64,000 nucleotides of DNA from Bacteroidales bacterium (GTDB taxonomy: Bacteria; Bacteroidota; Bacteroidia; Bacteroidales; VadinHA17): contig JADJLX010000005.1 in NCBI GenBank assembly GCA_016709865.1, positions 1,736,001 through 1,800,000 of the forward strand. Direction: 5' to 3'. Below, piece after piece: positions 32,976-41,055 of this stretch; the stretch's first letter is position 1, and every line of letters begins with the position of its first letter. The notes below the pieces were generated by a model that saw nothing but the letters and a program-made list of their open reading frames with translations, was not told where the DNA came from and did no database searches. The translations under genes were made by a program, and so were the position numbers.

Positions 32976-34244
32976 TCTCTTTGTTCTTCTCTCATTAATC
33001 AGGTCTTCCACAACATCATCAACCACAACCATACCCTGAAGCAGGTTATGACGGTCGACAACAGGAACTGCAAGAAGATTGTATTTAGAGACTAATTCTG
33101 CAATTGCTCTTGTTTTCTGATCGTCGAACAAAGAGACAGGTTCCGATTTCATAATCTGGCTTACACTGGCATTTGGTTCAGCAACAACAAGATCGCGCAA
33201 ATTGAATGTCCCAATAAGCTCGTCGTTCGATTCAGTTACAAACATGTTATAGAGCTCAGCTGATTCAGGTTTCTTCTGACGTAACTCTGTCAGCACCTCT
33301 TCAACTGTTTTTGATGCACTGAACGATAAATAATCAGTTGTCATAATACTTCCTACAAGATCATCATCATATTCGAGAAGCTCCCTTACCTCCTGGGATG
33401 ATTCTGAGTCCATCTCTTTCAGAAGGATTTCAGCTTTCTCATCCTCAAGTTCATCAAGAATATCTGCAGCTTCATCGGCAGGCATTTTTTCAAGAACATC
33501 AGCAGCCTTATTTACCGGAAGGTTTTCGATGATATGGATCTGTGTCTGAGTCTCGAGCTCTTCAAGAACATCGGCAGCTTTCTCTTCATCGAGGGCAGAG
33601 AATACCGACATGCTTGACTTCTTACCCAGGTCTTCAAGGATATCAGCTATATCTGACGGGTGAAGCGTATGAAGCTTTGCATAGCTTTTCGACAAAACGA
33701 TACTCAGATTTGAATGGTCAATTGCCTGAACATCGTCCCATAGGATAAACTTCGCAGGTATATTTACCTTAAACAGTGATAAAAATCCTTTTATCGGCTG
33801 TGCGATTCCAATTCTTCTGAGAAGTCCTTCAATTCCTATATCAACAGCTACCGCGAATGTCCCTGCCGGCAGAGTGGCAAGCCTCACATCATTTACCCTG
33901 ACAAGTTTGCGTCCGTTAAGGTCAACAATCTGTTTATCAAGGATATTATCAACAAGTAAAAGACCGTTTTCCACCTCTTCATTACTTAATTCAATCAGTC
34001 CGGAACAACTTACGTTTAGCTGTTCACGTGCTTTAACCACCCTGAAAGTAGTGAAGGAATAGAGTCGGGTTTCCTTTTTGATACGCAGTCTTATACCAGT
34101 TATGAGCTGTTGATTGGGATCACTTAGACCGGAAGGTACAGCATTCAATAGCAAGTCCTTAATGATACCAATAGCATCGCCATCTGCACCAAATGCTTCT
34201 TTCCCTATTATTCCGCTTAGATAAAATGTTGTGAGTGATGTCAT
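32970..34244 (-). CDS. MgtE N-terminal/CBS-domain protein lacking a membrane domain
   Basis: A 424-residue soluble protein. Two PRC-barrel-like segments (about 10-60 and 90-150, for example LVRVNDVRLATLPAGTFAVA) precede the helical MgtE-N superhelix (about 190-300, HPSDIADILEDLGKK and repeated DEEKAADVLEEL / NKAADVLEKMPADEAADIL) and a CBS pair (about 300-415, GSIMTTDYLSFSASKTVEEV). It has the cytosolic magnesium-sensing half of MgtE but no transmembrane channel, so it probably gates or signals to the NRAMP-related transporter encoded next. ATG 34244 is chosen because a perfect AAGGAGG (34250-34256) sits five bases upstream; a GTG at 34250 overlaps that site and is unlikely. Confidence 0.85.
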   Translation of the reverse strand: MTSLTTFYLSGIIGKEAFGADGDAIGIIKDLLLNAVPSGLSDPNQQLITGIRLRIKKETRLYSFTTFRVVKAREQLNVSCSGLIELSNEEVENGLLLVDNILDKQIVDLNGRKLVRVNDVRLATLPAGTFAVAVDIGIEGLLRRIGIAQPIKGFLSLFKVNIPAKFILWDDVQAIDHSNLSIVLSKSYAKLHTLHPSDIADILEDLGKKSSMSVFSALDEEKAADVLEELETQTQIHIIENLPVNKAADVLEKMPADEAADILDELEDEKAEILLKEMDSESSQEVRELLEYDDDLVGSIMTTDYLSFSASKTVEEVLTELRQKKPESAELYNMFVTESNDELIGTFNLRDLVVAEPNASVSQIMKSEPVSLFDDQKTRAIAELVSKYNLLAVPVVDRHNLLQGMVVVDDVVEDLINERRTKRR

Positions 34245-34249
34245 TGTCA

Positions 34250-34306
34250 CCTCCTTGCTGTTTCCGAAAAAGAAGGAAGTGACCGGTACGACCGGTTAAC
34301 CTTCTA
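34250..34306 (-). promoter_or_regulatory. Alternative RNA hairpins controlling the MgtE-N/CBS start
   Basis: Minus-strand segment CTTCCTTCT (34279-34271) can pair two ways. With AGAAGG (34305-34300), which overlaps the leader-peptide stop codon, it closes a 6-bp outer stem around an inner hairpin ACCGGT-CGT-ACCGGT. With the Shine-Dalgarno AAGGAGG (34256-34250) it forms 7 pairs including one G-U. The two pairings exclude each other. A run of five T follows the first stem, so it could also act as a transcription terminator. A strong Shine-Dalgarno is itself unusual in Bacteroidota. Pairing was judged by eye only. Confidence 0.6.
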
Positions 34307-34348
34307 GTTCAGGTTTAAGATTAATAAATTCGCCGGGTCGTCGTCCAT
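34304..34348 (-). CDS. Leader peptide MDDDPANLLILNLN
   Basis: A 14-codon reading frame, ATG at 34348 and TAG at 34304-34306, lies between a well-formed promoter and the MgtE-N/CBS gene. It begins with three aspartates and a proline. Acidic runs followed by proline near the N-terminus make the translating ribosome fall apart when magnesium is low (intrinsic ribosome destabilization, known for the E. coli mgtL leader, MEPDP). Its position before magnesium-transport genes and its stop codon inside the switch hairpin argue that it is a regulatory leader rather than a functional protein. Translation is inferred. Confidence 0.65.
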   Translation of the reverse strand: MDDDPANLLILNLN

Positions 34349-34375
34349 TGAGTTCTCTGTTTTGTTTTACGCGTA

Positions 34376-34407
34376 CAAAAGTAATTCTCATATTACTACT
34401 TTCCAAA
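34376..34407 (-). promoter_or_regulatory. Promoter TTTG-N20-TACTTTTG for the Mg-transport operon
   Basis: On the minus strand TTTG (34407-34404), 20 bases, TACTTTTG (34383-34376) match the Bacteroidota consensus exactly. Transcription should begin at about 34369, some 21 bases before the leader-peptide ATG and about 125 bases before the main start codon. Confidence 0.75.
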
Positions 34408-34473
34408 TTAAATTAAAGTAAAAAAGTTCGTATTTAAATACCTAATAAAGTTCCTCAAATCAAACAATTAAAT

Positions 34474-34580
34474 TACCGCAGAGGAACGCAGAGTAATATA
34501 ATGAGAGCCGCAGAGTACTTCTTACCGGATTTTGTCTCAGCGGTCCTCAGCCTTTTCTGTGTGCAACTCTGCGGTAAAAA
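34474..34580. repeat. Long imperfect hairpin repeat, class B (CGCAGAG type)
   Basis: Begins TTACCGCAGAGGAACGCAGA and ends CAACTCTGCGGTAAA; outer arms TTACCGCAGAG / CTCTGCGGTAA are perfect inverted copies. It shares outer arms with 27983-28088. It lies between two divergent promoters. Confidence 0.8.
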
Positions 34581-34587
34581 TAAAAAT

Positions 34588-34623
34588 CCCTTCCGTCTCC
34601 GGTCTTCCGTCTTCTGTCTTTCC
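34588..34623. repeat. Degenerate tandem repeat, class C
   Basis: Imperfect copies of a (T)CTTCCGTC/TCTTCTGTC unit (CCTTCCGTCTCCGGTCTTCC and following). Adjoins the class B hairpin. Confidence 0.55.
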
Positions 34624-34699
34624 AATGGGTATATGTGCTTAATTTATCAATCTGTTAATTGAAAAACTGATGTTTTATTCAATTGTATTCATTTTTAGT

Positions 34700-34707
34700 T
34701 ATTTTTG
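34700..34707 (+). promoter_or_regulatory. Promoter -7 element TATTTTTG
   Basis: TATTTTTG matches TAnnTTTG 29 bases upstream of the GTG start of the serine palmitoyltransferase gene. The -33 region is T-rich without a clear TTTG. Confidence 0.5.
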
Positions 34708-34733
34708 GCAGTTAAACTTAAAATACTAGCTGA

Positions 34734-35921
<1,188 letters not shown>

Positions 35922-35923
35922 TA

Positions 35924-36015
35924 TGGCCCCTATCCCGATAGCTATCGGGACCCCTGAAGGGGACTTTCAGATTATCAATGACTTACAGAACCCCCTTTAG
36001 GGGGCAGGGGGCAAA
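35924..36015. repeat. GC-rich hairpin repeat, class A (long copy)
   Basis: TCCCGATAGCTATCGGGA (18-bp palindrome) followed by CCCCTGAAGGGGACTT, an AT-rich middle, CCCCCTTTAGGGGG and CAGGGGGCAAAC. The copy at 48564-48636 is its reverse complement with a shorter middle. It separates the spt and SDR genes. Confidence 0.85.
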
Positions 36016-36022
36016 CAATAGC

Positions 36023-36835
36023 ATGAAAAAGATTATTCTCATCACAGGTATCTCCTCAGGCTTTGGGAAAGAGACTGCAAGGCTCCTTTCTGAAAAAGGA
36101 CATACTGTTTATGGTACAGTTAGAAGAAATACGGAGCAGACCTCTTCTGTTAATTATTTAACAATGGATCTGACCGATCTTGTTTCAATTAAGAAAGCTG
36201 TTTCATTAATACTTGAAAAAGAAGGAAGAATTGATGTGCTGGTAAATAATGCAGGGATGCATACTGGAGGTCCGATTGAGACATCGCCAATTGAGCACAT
36301 CAAGCTCCAGATGGATACGAACTTCATTGGAACTGTCAATCTAACCAGGGAAGTGTTGCCTGCGATGCGCAAACAGGGAGGAGGAACTATTGTCAATTTC
36401 AGTTCTATCGGAGGATTGATGGGATTACCATTTCAGGGATATTATTCAGCTGCAAAATTTGCATTGGAAGGCTTCAGTGAAGCTTTGAGAATGGAGGTCA
36501 GTCAGTTCAATATCAAAGTTGTACTCATCAACCCGGGAGATTTCAACACAAGTAATTCAGCTAACCGCAGGAACTATCTTGCTCCCACCGGAACTGAAGA
36601 TGCTTATAAAACACAGTTTGAAACGAGTCTGGACCAGATTGAAAAGGATGAAGCCAAAGGTTGGAAGCCAGTTATTCTTTCAAAAAAACTCGTTAAAATA
36701 ATAGAATCTAAAAATCCGCATCAGAGATATATAATAGCTTCCTTTGAGCAGAAGCTGGCTGTTGTATTAAAGTATGTCCTTCCAGGTAAGTTATTCAGGA
36801 TGATCCTTGCCGATCATTACAAAATAACTCAATAA
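36023..36835 (+). CDS. Short-chain dehydrogenase/reductase, candidate 3-ketosphinganine reductase
   Basis: A 270-residue classical SDR. Cofactor motif ITGISSGFGKETARLL (TGxxxGxG), NNAG at about 79-82, and catalytic Ser, Tyr and Lys in FSSIGGLMGLPFQGYYSAAK. The C-terminal part (LAVVLKYVLPGKLFRMILAD) is hydrophobic, as in membrane-lipid reductases. Its place directly after serine palmitoyltransferase suggests reduction of 3-ketosphinganine, the second step of the pathway; this is inference from context, since SDR substrates cannot be read from sequence. Start is ATG 36023; an upstream in-frame ATG at 35978 lies inside the class A repeat and is rejected. Confidence 0.75.
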   Translation: MKKIILITGISSGFGKETARLLSEKGHTVYGTVRRNTEQTSSVNYLTMDLTDLVSIKKAVSLILEKEGRIDVLVNNAGMHTGGPIETSPIEHIKLQMDTNFIGTVNLTREVLPAMRKQGGGTIVNFSSIGGLMGLPFQGYYSAAKFALEGFSEALRMEVSQFNIKVVLINPGDFNTSNSANRRNYLAPTGTEDAYKTQFETSLDQIEKDEAKGWKPVILSKKLVKIIESKNPHQRYIIASFEQKLAVVLKYVLPGKLFRMILADHYKITQ

Positions 36836-36857
36836 CCAAATTACCTTATAACTTCTT

Positions 36858-36943
36858 TAACCACGGATTACACGGAGTTTCACGGAGAAATTACGGAGAA
36901 ATACTCTCTGTGCCTCCGTGTAATCCGTGTATCTGTGGTTAAT
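36858..36943. repeat. Long imperfect hairpin repeat, class B (CACGGAG type)
   Basis: TAACCACGGATTACACGGAG at the left pairs with CTCCGTGTAATCCGTGTATC and TGTGGTTA at the right. It makes a near-perfect arm of about 20 bp plus CACGGAG tandem units inside. It lies between the SDR stop and the DUF4405 promoter and could serve as a terminator for the SDR message. Confidence 0.8.
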
Positions 36944-36976
36944 AATATTGACATATCTATATATTTATATTTATTC

Positions 36977-37007
36977 TTGTTAATAATAATGATATTTAAT
37001 ACTTTTG
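36977..37007 (+). promoter_or_regulatory. Promoter TTG-N20-TACTTTTG for the DUF4405 gene
   Basis: TTG (36977-36979), 20 bases, TACTTTTG (37000-37007). It lies 29 bases before the ATG at 37037 and decides against a start at 36935, which would be upstream of the promoter. Confidence 0.65.
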
Positions 37008-37036
37008 GCGGCACAAATAAAAGACATAATAAAAAT

Positions 37037-37879
37037 ATGGCAGCTGAAAAAGGAAAATTCAATTTAAGAAGTTTTACCAGTTTTACACTGGTTATCTCCA
37101 CACTTATAATGTCGTGGTCGGGATTCATTCTTTACGTTGCCCCTCCCGGGAGAATAGCCAACTGGGGAACATGGAAGCTGATGCTTTTCACTAAATCTGA
37201 ATGGCAGGCTTTGCACACAATATTTTCTTATCTCTTTTTTATCCTTGTAATCATCCATCTGTTCTTTGTTAACTGGAAGACTTTTCTTACTTATTTTAAG
37301 AGCAAGTTAAAATCGGGGCTCAACAAAAAATGGGAACTTGGAACTGCAATTATTCTTTCTTCAATTTTTTTCATCGGCACACTTCGTCACTGGACTCCAT
37401 TCGAACCGGTTATGACATTCGGAGAAAAGGTGAAAGAGGGCTGGGAAGGGGATTTCCAGACACCTCCGGTGCTGCATATGGAAACGTACACGCTGGAACA
37501 GCTTTCAGTTGTTCTTGACAGCATTGCACCTGCAAAACTGCTTAAGACTCTTCAGGATAGCAGTATTAAAGTAACAGGAACAAAAGAGACACTTAAAGAG
37601 ATTGCTAACAACAATAATACAACTCCTTCGGCTATCTATAATATACTTGCTGCCAAAAACAAGCAACATACAGGACCAGTAGCCGGTGAAGTACCTCAGG
37701 GAATAGGTAAATACACAGTAAACTCAACAGCTGTCAGTTCAGGCATAGAGGTCACATCACTTATTCAGAAACTGAAGGAAAAGGGAATTGAAGCTGAAGG
37801 AGAAACAACCTTAAGGACCATAGCTGATAAACTAGGAGTTACTCCAAGAGATGTATACACTATGCTCACCTCGAAGTAG
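37037..37879 (+). CDS. DUF4405-type membrane protein with repeated C-terminal helical motif
   Basis: A 280-residue protein with three or four membrane segments (about 15-37, 57-80, 103-120). The pair of histidines 14 residues apart in ALHTIFSYLFFILVIIHLFF fits a b-type heme site, as in the flavinylation-associated DUF4405 cytochromes. The TM1 histidine often seen in the family is absent (LIMSWSGFILYV). After the membrane part, three helical repeats of a similar plan occur: YTLEQLSVVLDSIAPAKLLK, ETLKEIANNNNTTPSAIYNI and TTLRTIADKLGVTPRDVYTM, the last two clearly related (TLxxIAxxxxxTPxxxYxxL). Probably a membrane electron carrier; partners are not in view. Confidence 0.7.
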   Translation: MAAEKGKFNLRSFTSFTLVISTLIMSWSGFILYVAPPGRIANWGTWKLMLFTKSEWQALHTIFSYLFFILVIIHLFFVNWKTFLTYFKSKLKSGLNKKWELGTAIILSSIFFIGTLRHWTPFEPVMTFGEKVKEGWEGDFQTPPVLHMETYTLEQLSVVLDSIAPAKLLKTLQDSSIKVTGTKETLKEIANNNNTTPSAIYNILAAKNKQHTGPVAGEVPQGIGKYTVNSTAVSSGIEVTSLIQKLKEKGIEAEGETTLRTIADKLGVTPRDVYTMLTSK

Positions 37880-37902
37880 AACCAGAATTAAAATAATATT
37901 GG

Positions 37903-37910
37903 TATTTTTG
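37903..37910 (+). promoter_or_regulatory. Promoter -7 element TATTTTTG
   Basis: TATTTTTG fits TAnnTTTG 17 bases before the aminotransferase start. The -33 side is unclear. Confidence 0.45.
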
Positions 37911-37927
37911 AGCTGTAAAAAACTGTT

Positions 37928-39427
37928 ATGTCAGAGCTTGAAATATACTTTAATCAATACAGGAAGAATATAATCGGTATTGATTCTGAAATCGATACAC
38001 CATACGGCAGGAAGAAACTTATCTACGCTGACTGGATAGCCAGCGGACGGCTGTATGGTCCTATTGAAAAGAGGATGCTGGAGGATATCGGACCGATGAT
38101 TGGCAACACTCACTCTGAATCAACATCAACCGGTAAAGCTATGACAGATGCGTATCATATGTCGCAGAAGATTGTAAAGCGACATGTAAATGCAAATGAT
38201 GATGATATCCTGATATTTACAGGAACCGGTATGACTTCTGCTATAGCCAAGCTTCAGAGAATACTTGGACTCAAAGTACCCGAACAGGCTATAAATTTCT
38301 GCACCTTTACAAACGGAGTATATCAAAAGTGCAAAGATATTCCAAACGGAAACAGACCGGTAGTATTTTTGACACACACAGAACACCATTCAAATCATAC
38401 CTCCTGGTTCGAAACACTTGCAGATGTAGTTGTTCTTGAACCATCGGCCGATCTCAAAGTCGATCCTGATTCTTTACGGAAAGAGATTATCAAATATAAA
38501 GACAGGCCCCTTCTGATAGGTTCATTTTCTGCCTGTTCAAATGTTACAGGCTATGTGCCTCCTTTCAAAGAGCTGGCTAAGATAATGCATGAACACAATG
38601 GTTATTGTTTCGTTGATTTTGCCGCTTCTGCTCCCTATGTTGATATTGATATGCATCCCGCAAATAAAATGGAACAGCTTGATGCCATCTTCTTCTCTCC
38701 CCACAAGTTTCTTGGCGGTCCGGGAAGTGCAGGTGTTCTGATCTTCAGCAAAGCCCTTTATAAGAATGACATACCGGACTCACCCGGAGGCGGTACTGTT
38801 AAATGGACAAACCGGTGGGGCGGATACAGTTATATCAGCGATATTGAGGTAAAAGAGGACGGAGGCACTCCCGGTTTCCTGCAGGGGATCAGAGCGGCTC
38901 TCTCTGTAAAACTTAAGGAAAAGATGGGTACTGCTAAAATGCATCAGCGGGAAAAGGAGCTTATCAGCATAGCATTCAGCCGGTTATCGAAAATAAAAGG
39001 AGTCCATATTCTGGCTGACAACGTCAATGAAAGGCTTGGTGTGTTTTCTTTTTACATTGATAATATTCATCATAATCTTGTTACAAGACTGCTTAACGAC
39101 AGGTTTGGGATACAGGTAAGAGGAGGATGTTCCTGTGCAGGGACTTATGGACATTTCCTTCTAGATGTTGATTTCAGCATGTCGAAAGAGATTACAGATA
39201 GAATTGATGCCGGTGACTTATCAATGAAACCGGGCTGGATAAGGTTATCACTTCATCCGACTATGACTGATGAGGAATTGCTGTTTATTACAGATGCTAT
39301 CAGACAAACAGTAGAGAATGTATCAGAATGGCAGAAAGATTATTGCTACGACAGACATACGAATGAATTTAACCATTGCAGTTCACCTGACAGCTCCAAA
39401 GCTGTTGCAGATTGGTTTAATTTATGA
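37928..39427 (+). CDS. Class V aminotransferase, cysteine desulfurase-like
   Basis: A 499-residue PLP enzyme of the SufS/selenocysteine-lyase branch, longer than SufS (about 405). Visible: NTHSESTSTGKAMTDAYHMS, TGTGMTSAIAKLQRIL, TEHHSNHTSWFETL, the PLP-binding block VDFAASAPYVDIDMHPANKM and the Lys in FFSPHKFLGGPGSAGVLIFS. RGGCSCAGTYGHFLLDV carries cysteines where cysteine desulfurases have the catalytic Cys. It probably removes sulfur or selenium from cysteine, or is a C-S lyase-like relative. It stands before a run of genes tied to thiol and sulfur chemistry (OsmC, DsrE, NifX-like). Its 3' end overlaps the convergent DUF1847 gene by 6 bases. Confidence 0.82.
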   Translation: MSELEIYFNQYRKNIIGIDSEIDTPYGRKKLIYADWIASGRLYGPIEKRMLEDIGPMIGNTHSESTSTGKAMTDAYHMSQKIVKRHVNANDDDILIFTGTGMTSAIAKLQRILGLKVPEQAINFCTFTNGVYQKCKDIPNGNRPVVFLTHTEHHSNHTSWFETLADVVVLEPSADLKVDPDSLRKEIIKYKDRPLLIGSFSACSNVTGYVPPFKELAKIMHEHNGYCFVDFAASAPYVDIDMHPANKMEQLDAIFFSPHKFLGGPGSAGVLIFSKALYKNDIPDSPGGGTVKWTNRWGGYSYISDIEVKEDGGTPGFLQGIRAALSVKLKEKMGTAKMHQREKELISIAFSRLSKIKGVHILADNVNERLGVFSFYIDNIHHNLVTRLLNDRFGIQVRGGCSCAGTYGHFLLDVDFSMSKEITDRIDAGDLSMKPGWIRLSLHPTMTDEELLFITDAIRQTVENVSEWQKDYCYDRHTNEFNHCSSPDSSKAVADWFNL

Positions 39428-39892
39428 TTTCCTGAGTTTATCCAGTGAATAATGCTGCAATACCCTGTCTTTGACAACAAGAGGTGTTACAGGAGCTTTG
39501 GATTTTGAATTGAAAATCATATCATGGCCAAGGCAGAGTCCCATCATAATATTGAGTTCAGTCCCTTTTTCTTCGAGGTAATTAGCCTGACCGGCCGGAT
39601 TACATGAGATTCCTTTGTAACCATCTACCAGATCAGTGAAAGGAATTTTACCGTACTTACAATTAACAGTTTCCACAGTAAAACCATTTTCAGAAAGAAT
39701 TTCCGATAGAAGCTGTGCTTCCTTATTGAAAACGGTACAGTTTGCTATTCCGATTTTTTTCAAACCGGCTTCTCTGGCATATTCTATTATCTCCTCCACC
39801 CTGTCGAGTTTTGAGTCTAATGAATCTTCAGCAATCTTCAGAATATGCTTATCTTCATCACTATACAGTTTTATCTGATCGTTTTCCTCCAT
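39422..39892 (-). CDS. DUF1847-like cysteine-containing protein
   Basis: A 156-residue soluble protein. I recognise the DUF1847 pattern: KKIGIANCTVFNKEAQLLSE, VETVNCKYGKIPFTDL, SCNPAGQANYLEEKGTELNI and MMGLCLGHDMIFNSKSKAPV, with four conserved cysteines likely to bind a metal. It is short for the family, lacking the N-terminal cysteine cluster that many members have. Function is unknown. Start ATG 39892 follows the OsmC stop by 7 bases, so the two are cotranscribed; a longer start at 39958 would lie inside the OsmC gene. Confidence 0.65.
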   Translation of the reverse strand: MEENDQIKLYSDEDKHILKIAEDSLDSKLDRVEEIIEYAREAGLKKIGIANCTVFNKEAQLLSEILSENGFTVETVNCKYGKIPFTDLVDGYKGISCNPAGQANYLEEKGTELNIMMGLCLGHDMIFNSKSKAPVTPLVVKDRVLQHYSLDKLRKS

Positions 39893-39899
39893 AATCAGT

Positions 39900-40322
39900 T
39901 TAAGATTCAATAATTCGTATTTCCGAAGTGACCTCCATAGTTTTTCTATAAACAGCACTCACCCCGCAATATCTTTCCTCAGAAAGATCGATAGCTTTCT
40001 GTAATTTCTCGAGAGGCAGATCTTTGCCTTTAAACTCATAGATAACATGCATTTTTGTGAAGTGTTTTGGGTGTTCTTCTGTCAGTTCACCTTCAACAAC
40101 CACATTAAAACTGTCAACTTCAACCCTCATTTTACCGAGTATTGAGATCACATCCATTCCTGTACAGCCACCCAATGCGGCGAGCATAAGTGGCTTTGGA
40201 CGGGGACCGAGGTTCTCTCCGCCTACCTGATGGCCGGCATCCATAGTGAATTTATGTCCGCTCACTTCAGTTTCAAAGGCCATATTTTTAAGCCATCGGG
40301 TATTAACGGTCTCTTTACTCAT
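39900..40322 (-). CDS. OsmC-family protein
   Basis: A 140-residue OsmC/YhfA-type protein. The two redox cysteines are in ALGGCTGMDVISILGKM and SEERYCGVSAVYRKT, and the start has HKFTMDAGHQVGGENLGPRP, the usual first strand. OsmC members reduce organic peroxides or act on thiols with help from a dithiol donor. It is cotranscribed with the DUF1847 gene. A second OsmC gene, of a different subtype, is at 47706-48095. Confidence 0.88.
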   Translation of the reverse strand: MSKETVNTRWLKNMAFETEVSGHKFTMDAGHQVGGENLGPRPKPLMLAALGGCTGMDVISILGKMRVEVDSFNVVVEGELTEEHPKHFTKMHVIYEFKGKDLPLEKLQKAIDLSEERYCGVSAVYRKTMEVTSEIRIIES

Positions 40323-40426
40323 TTTGTCTCTGTTTTATCCGGTTCAATCATAATACTGATATTTCACCTTTAAGATACGCTAAAAATACCGGATGCTGTC
40401 ATGCTAAGGCAACTAAAATTTTTAAG

Positions 40427-40434
40427 TATCTTTG
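40427..40434 (+). promoter_or_regulatory. Promoter -7 element TATCTTTG
   Basis: TATCTTTG matches TAnnTTTG 27 bases before ATG 40462. An in-frame ATG at 40432 lies inside this element, so it cannot be the start. Confidence 0.6.
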
Positions 40435-40461
40435 TTTAATCCAACCAAAAAATCAGATAAT

Positions 40462-40962
40462 ATGGGACAAAAAGGAAGATCTATCGTAAAAATGGATGTT
40501 GATGAATTAATCAACTTACTGAACAAAGCCTTATCAGATGAGTGGCTGGCTTACTATCAATACTGGATTGGTGCTAAAGTAGTTAAGGGTCCGATGAAGG
40601 ATGCAGTTATTGCTGAGCTTACCTTGCACGCTACTGAGGAACTGGGACATGCAGAATTATTATCGACCAGAATTGTCCAGCTTGGAGGGACTCCCGTTTT
40701 ATCTCCGGAAGAGTGGTCAAAACTTACAAATTGCGGTTATGATGCTCCGACAGACGGATATGTTGAGGTCATTCTCGATCAGAACATTAAAGGTGAACAG
40801 TGTGCTATTAAAGTATATAGTGATTTACTCGATATAACAAGGGTCGGCGACCCAGTTACATATAACATTATTCTTCAGATATTATCTGATGAAGTGGAAC
40901 ATGAAGAAGACCTCTCTTCTCTAAAAGAAGATCTGGAACTGATGCTTGAAAGAAGAAGGTAA
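40462..40962 (+). CDS. Ferritin-like (Dps/bacterioferritin-type) diiron protein
   Basis: A 166-residue four-helix protein. Metal ligands are placed as in ferritin-like proteins: Glu in LSDEWLAYYQYWIG, E and H in HATEELGHAELLSTRIVQLG, Glu in ILDQNIKGEQCAIKVYSDLL, and E, H in LSDEVEHEEDLSSLKEDLEL. It belongs to the family often annotated as ferritin-like or DNA starvation/stationary phase protection protein. It probably stores iron or detoxifies peroxide in the cytoplasm. It is monocistronic: it has its own promoter and a strong terminator follows. Confidence 0.85.
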   Translation: MGQKGRSIVKMDVDELINLLNKALSDEWLAYYQYWIGAKVVKGPMKDAVIAELTLHATEELGHAELLSTRIVQLGGTPVLSPEEWSKLTNCGYDAPTDGYVEVILDQNIKGEQCAIKVYSDLLDITRVGDPVTYNIILQILSDEVEHEEDLSSLKEDLELMLERRR

Positions 40963-40982
40963 TTGTAACCTTAATAATACTT

Positions 40983-41012
40983 AAAGGTGGTAAACAGTTT
41001 ACCACCTTTTTT
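40983..41012 (+). terminator. Intrinsic terminator after the ferritin-like gene
   Basis: AAAGGTGGTAAAC (40983-40995) and GTTTACCACCTTT (40997-41009) are perfect inverted copies followed by a T run to 41012. It is the clearest Rho-independent terminator in the window. Confidence 0.9.
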
Positions 41013-41055
41013 GTTATACTTGCGAACGATATTTAATATAAATACTTTAACCAAC

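Noticed and set aside
34250..34376. Known Mg2+ or Mn2+ riboswitch (M-box or yybP-ykoY)
   Set aside because: The leader is only about 125 bases with none of the conserved loops I would expect; the short acidic frame and alternative hairpins fit better. A covariance-model search would settle it.
35978..36022. Longer N-terminus for the SDR gene
   Set aside because: The extra codons lie within a class A repeat and do not resemble SDR sequence; ATG 36023 starts directly at the cofactor motif.
36935..37036. Longer N-terminus for the DUF4405 gene
   Set aside because: It lies upstream of or within a good promoter (36977-37007) and part of a class B hairpin.
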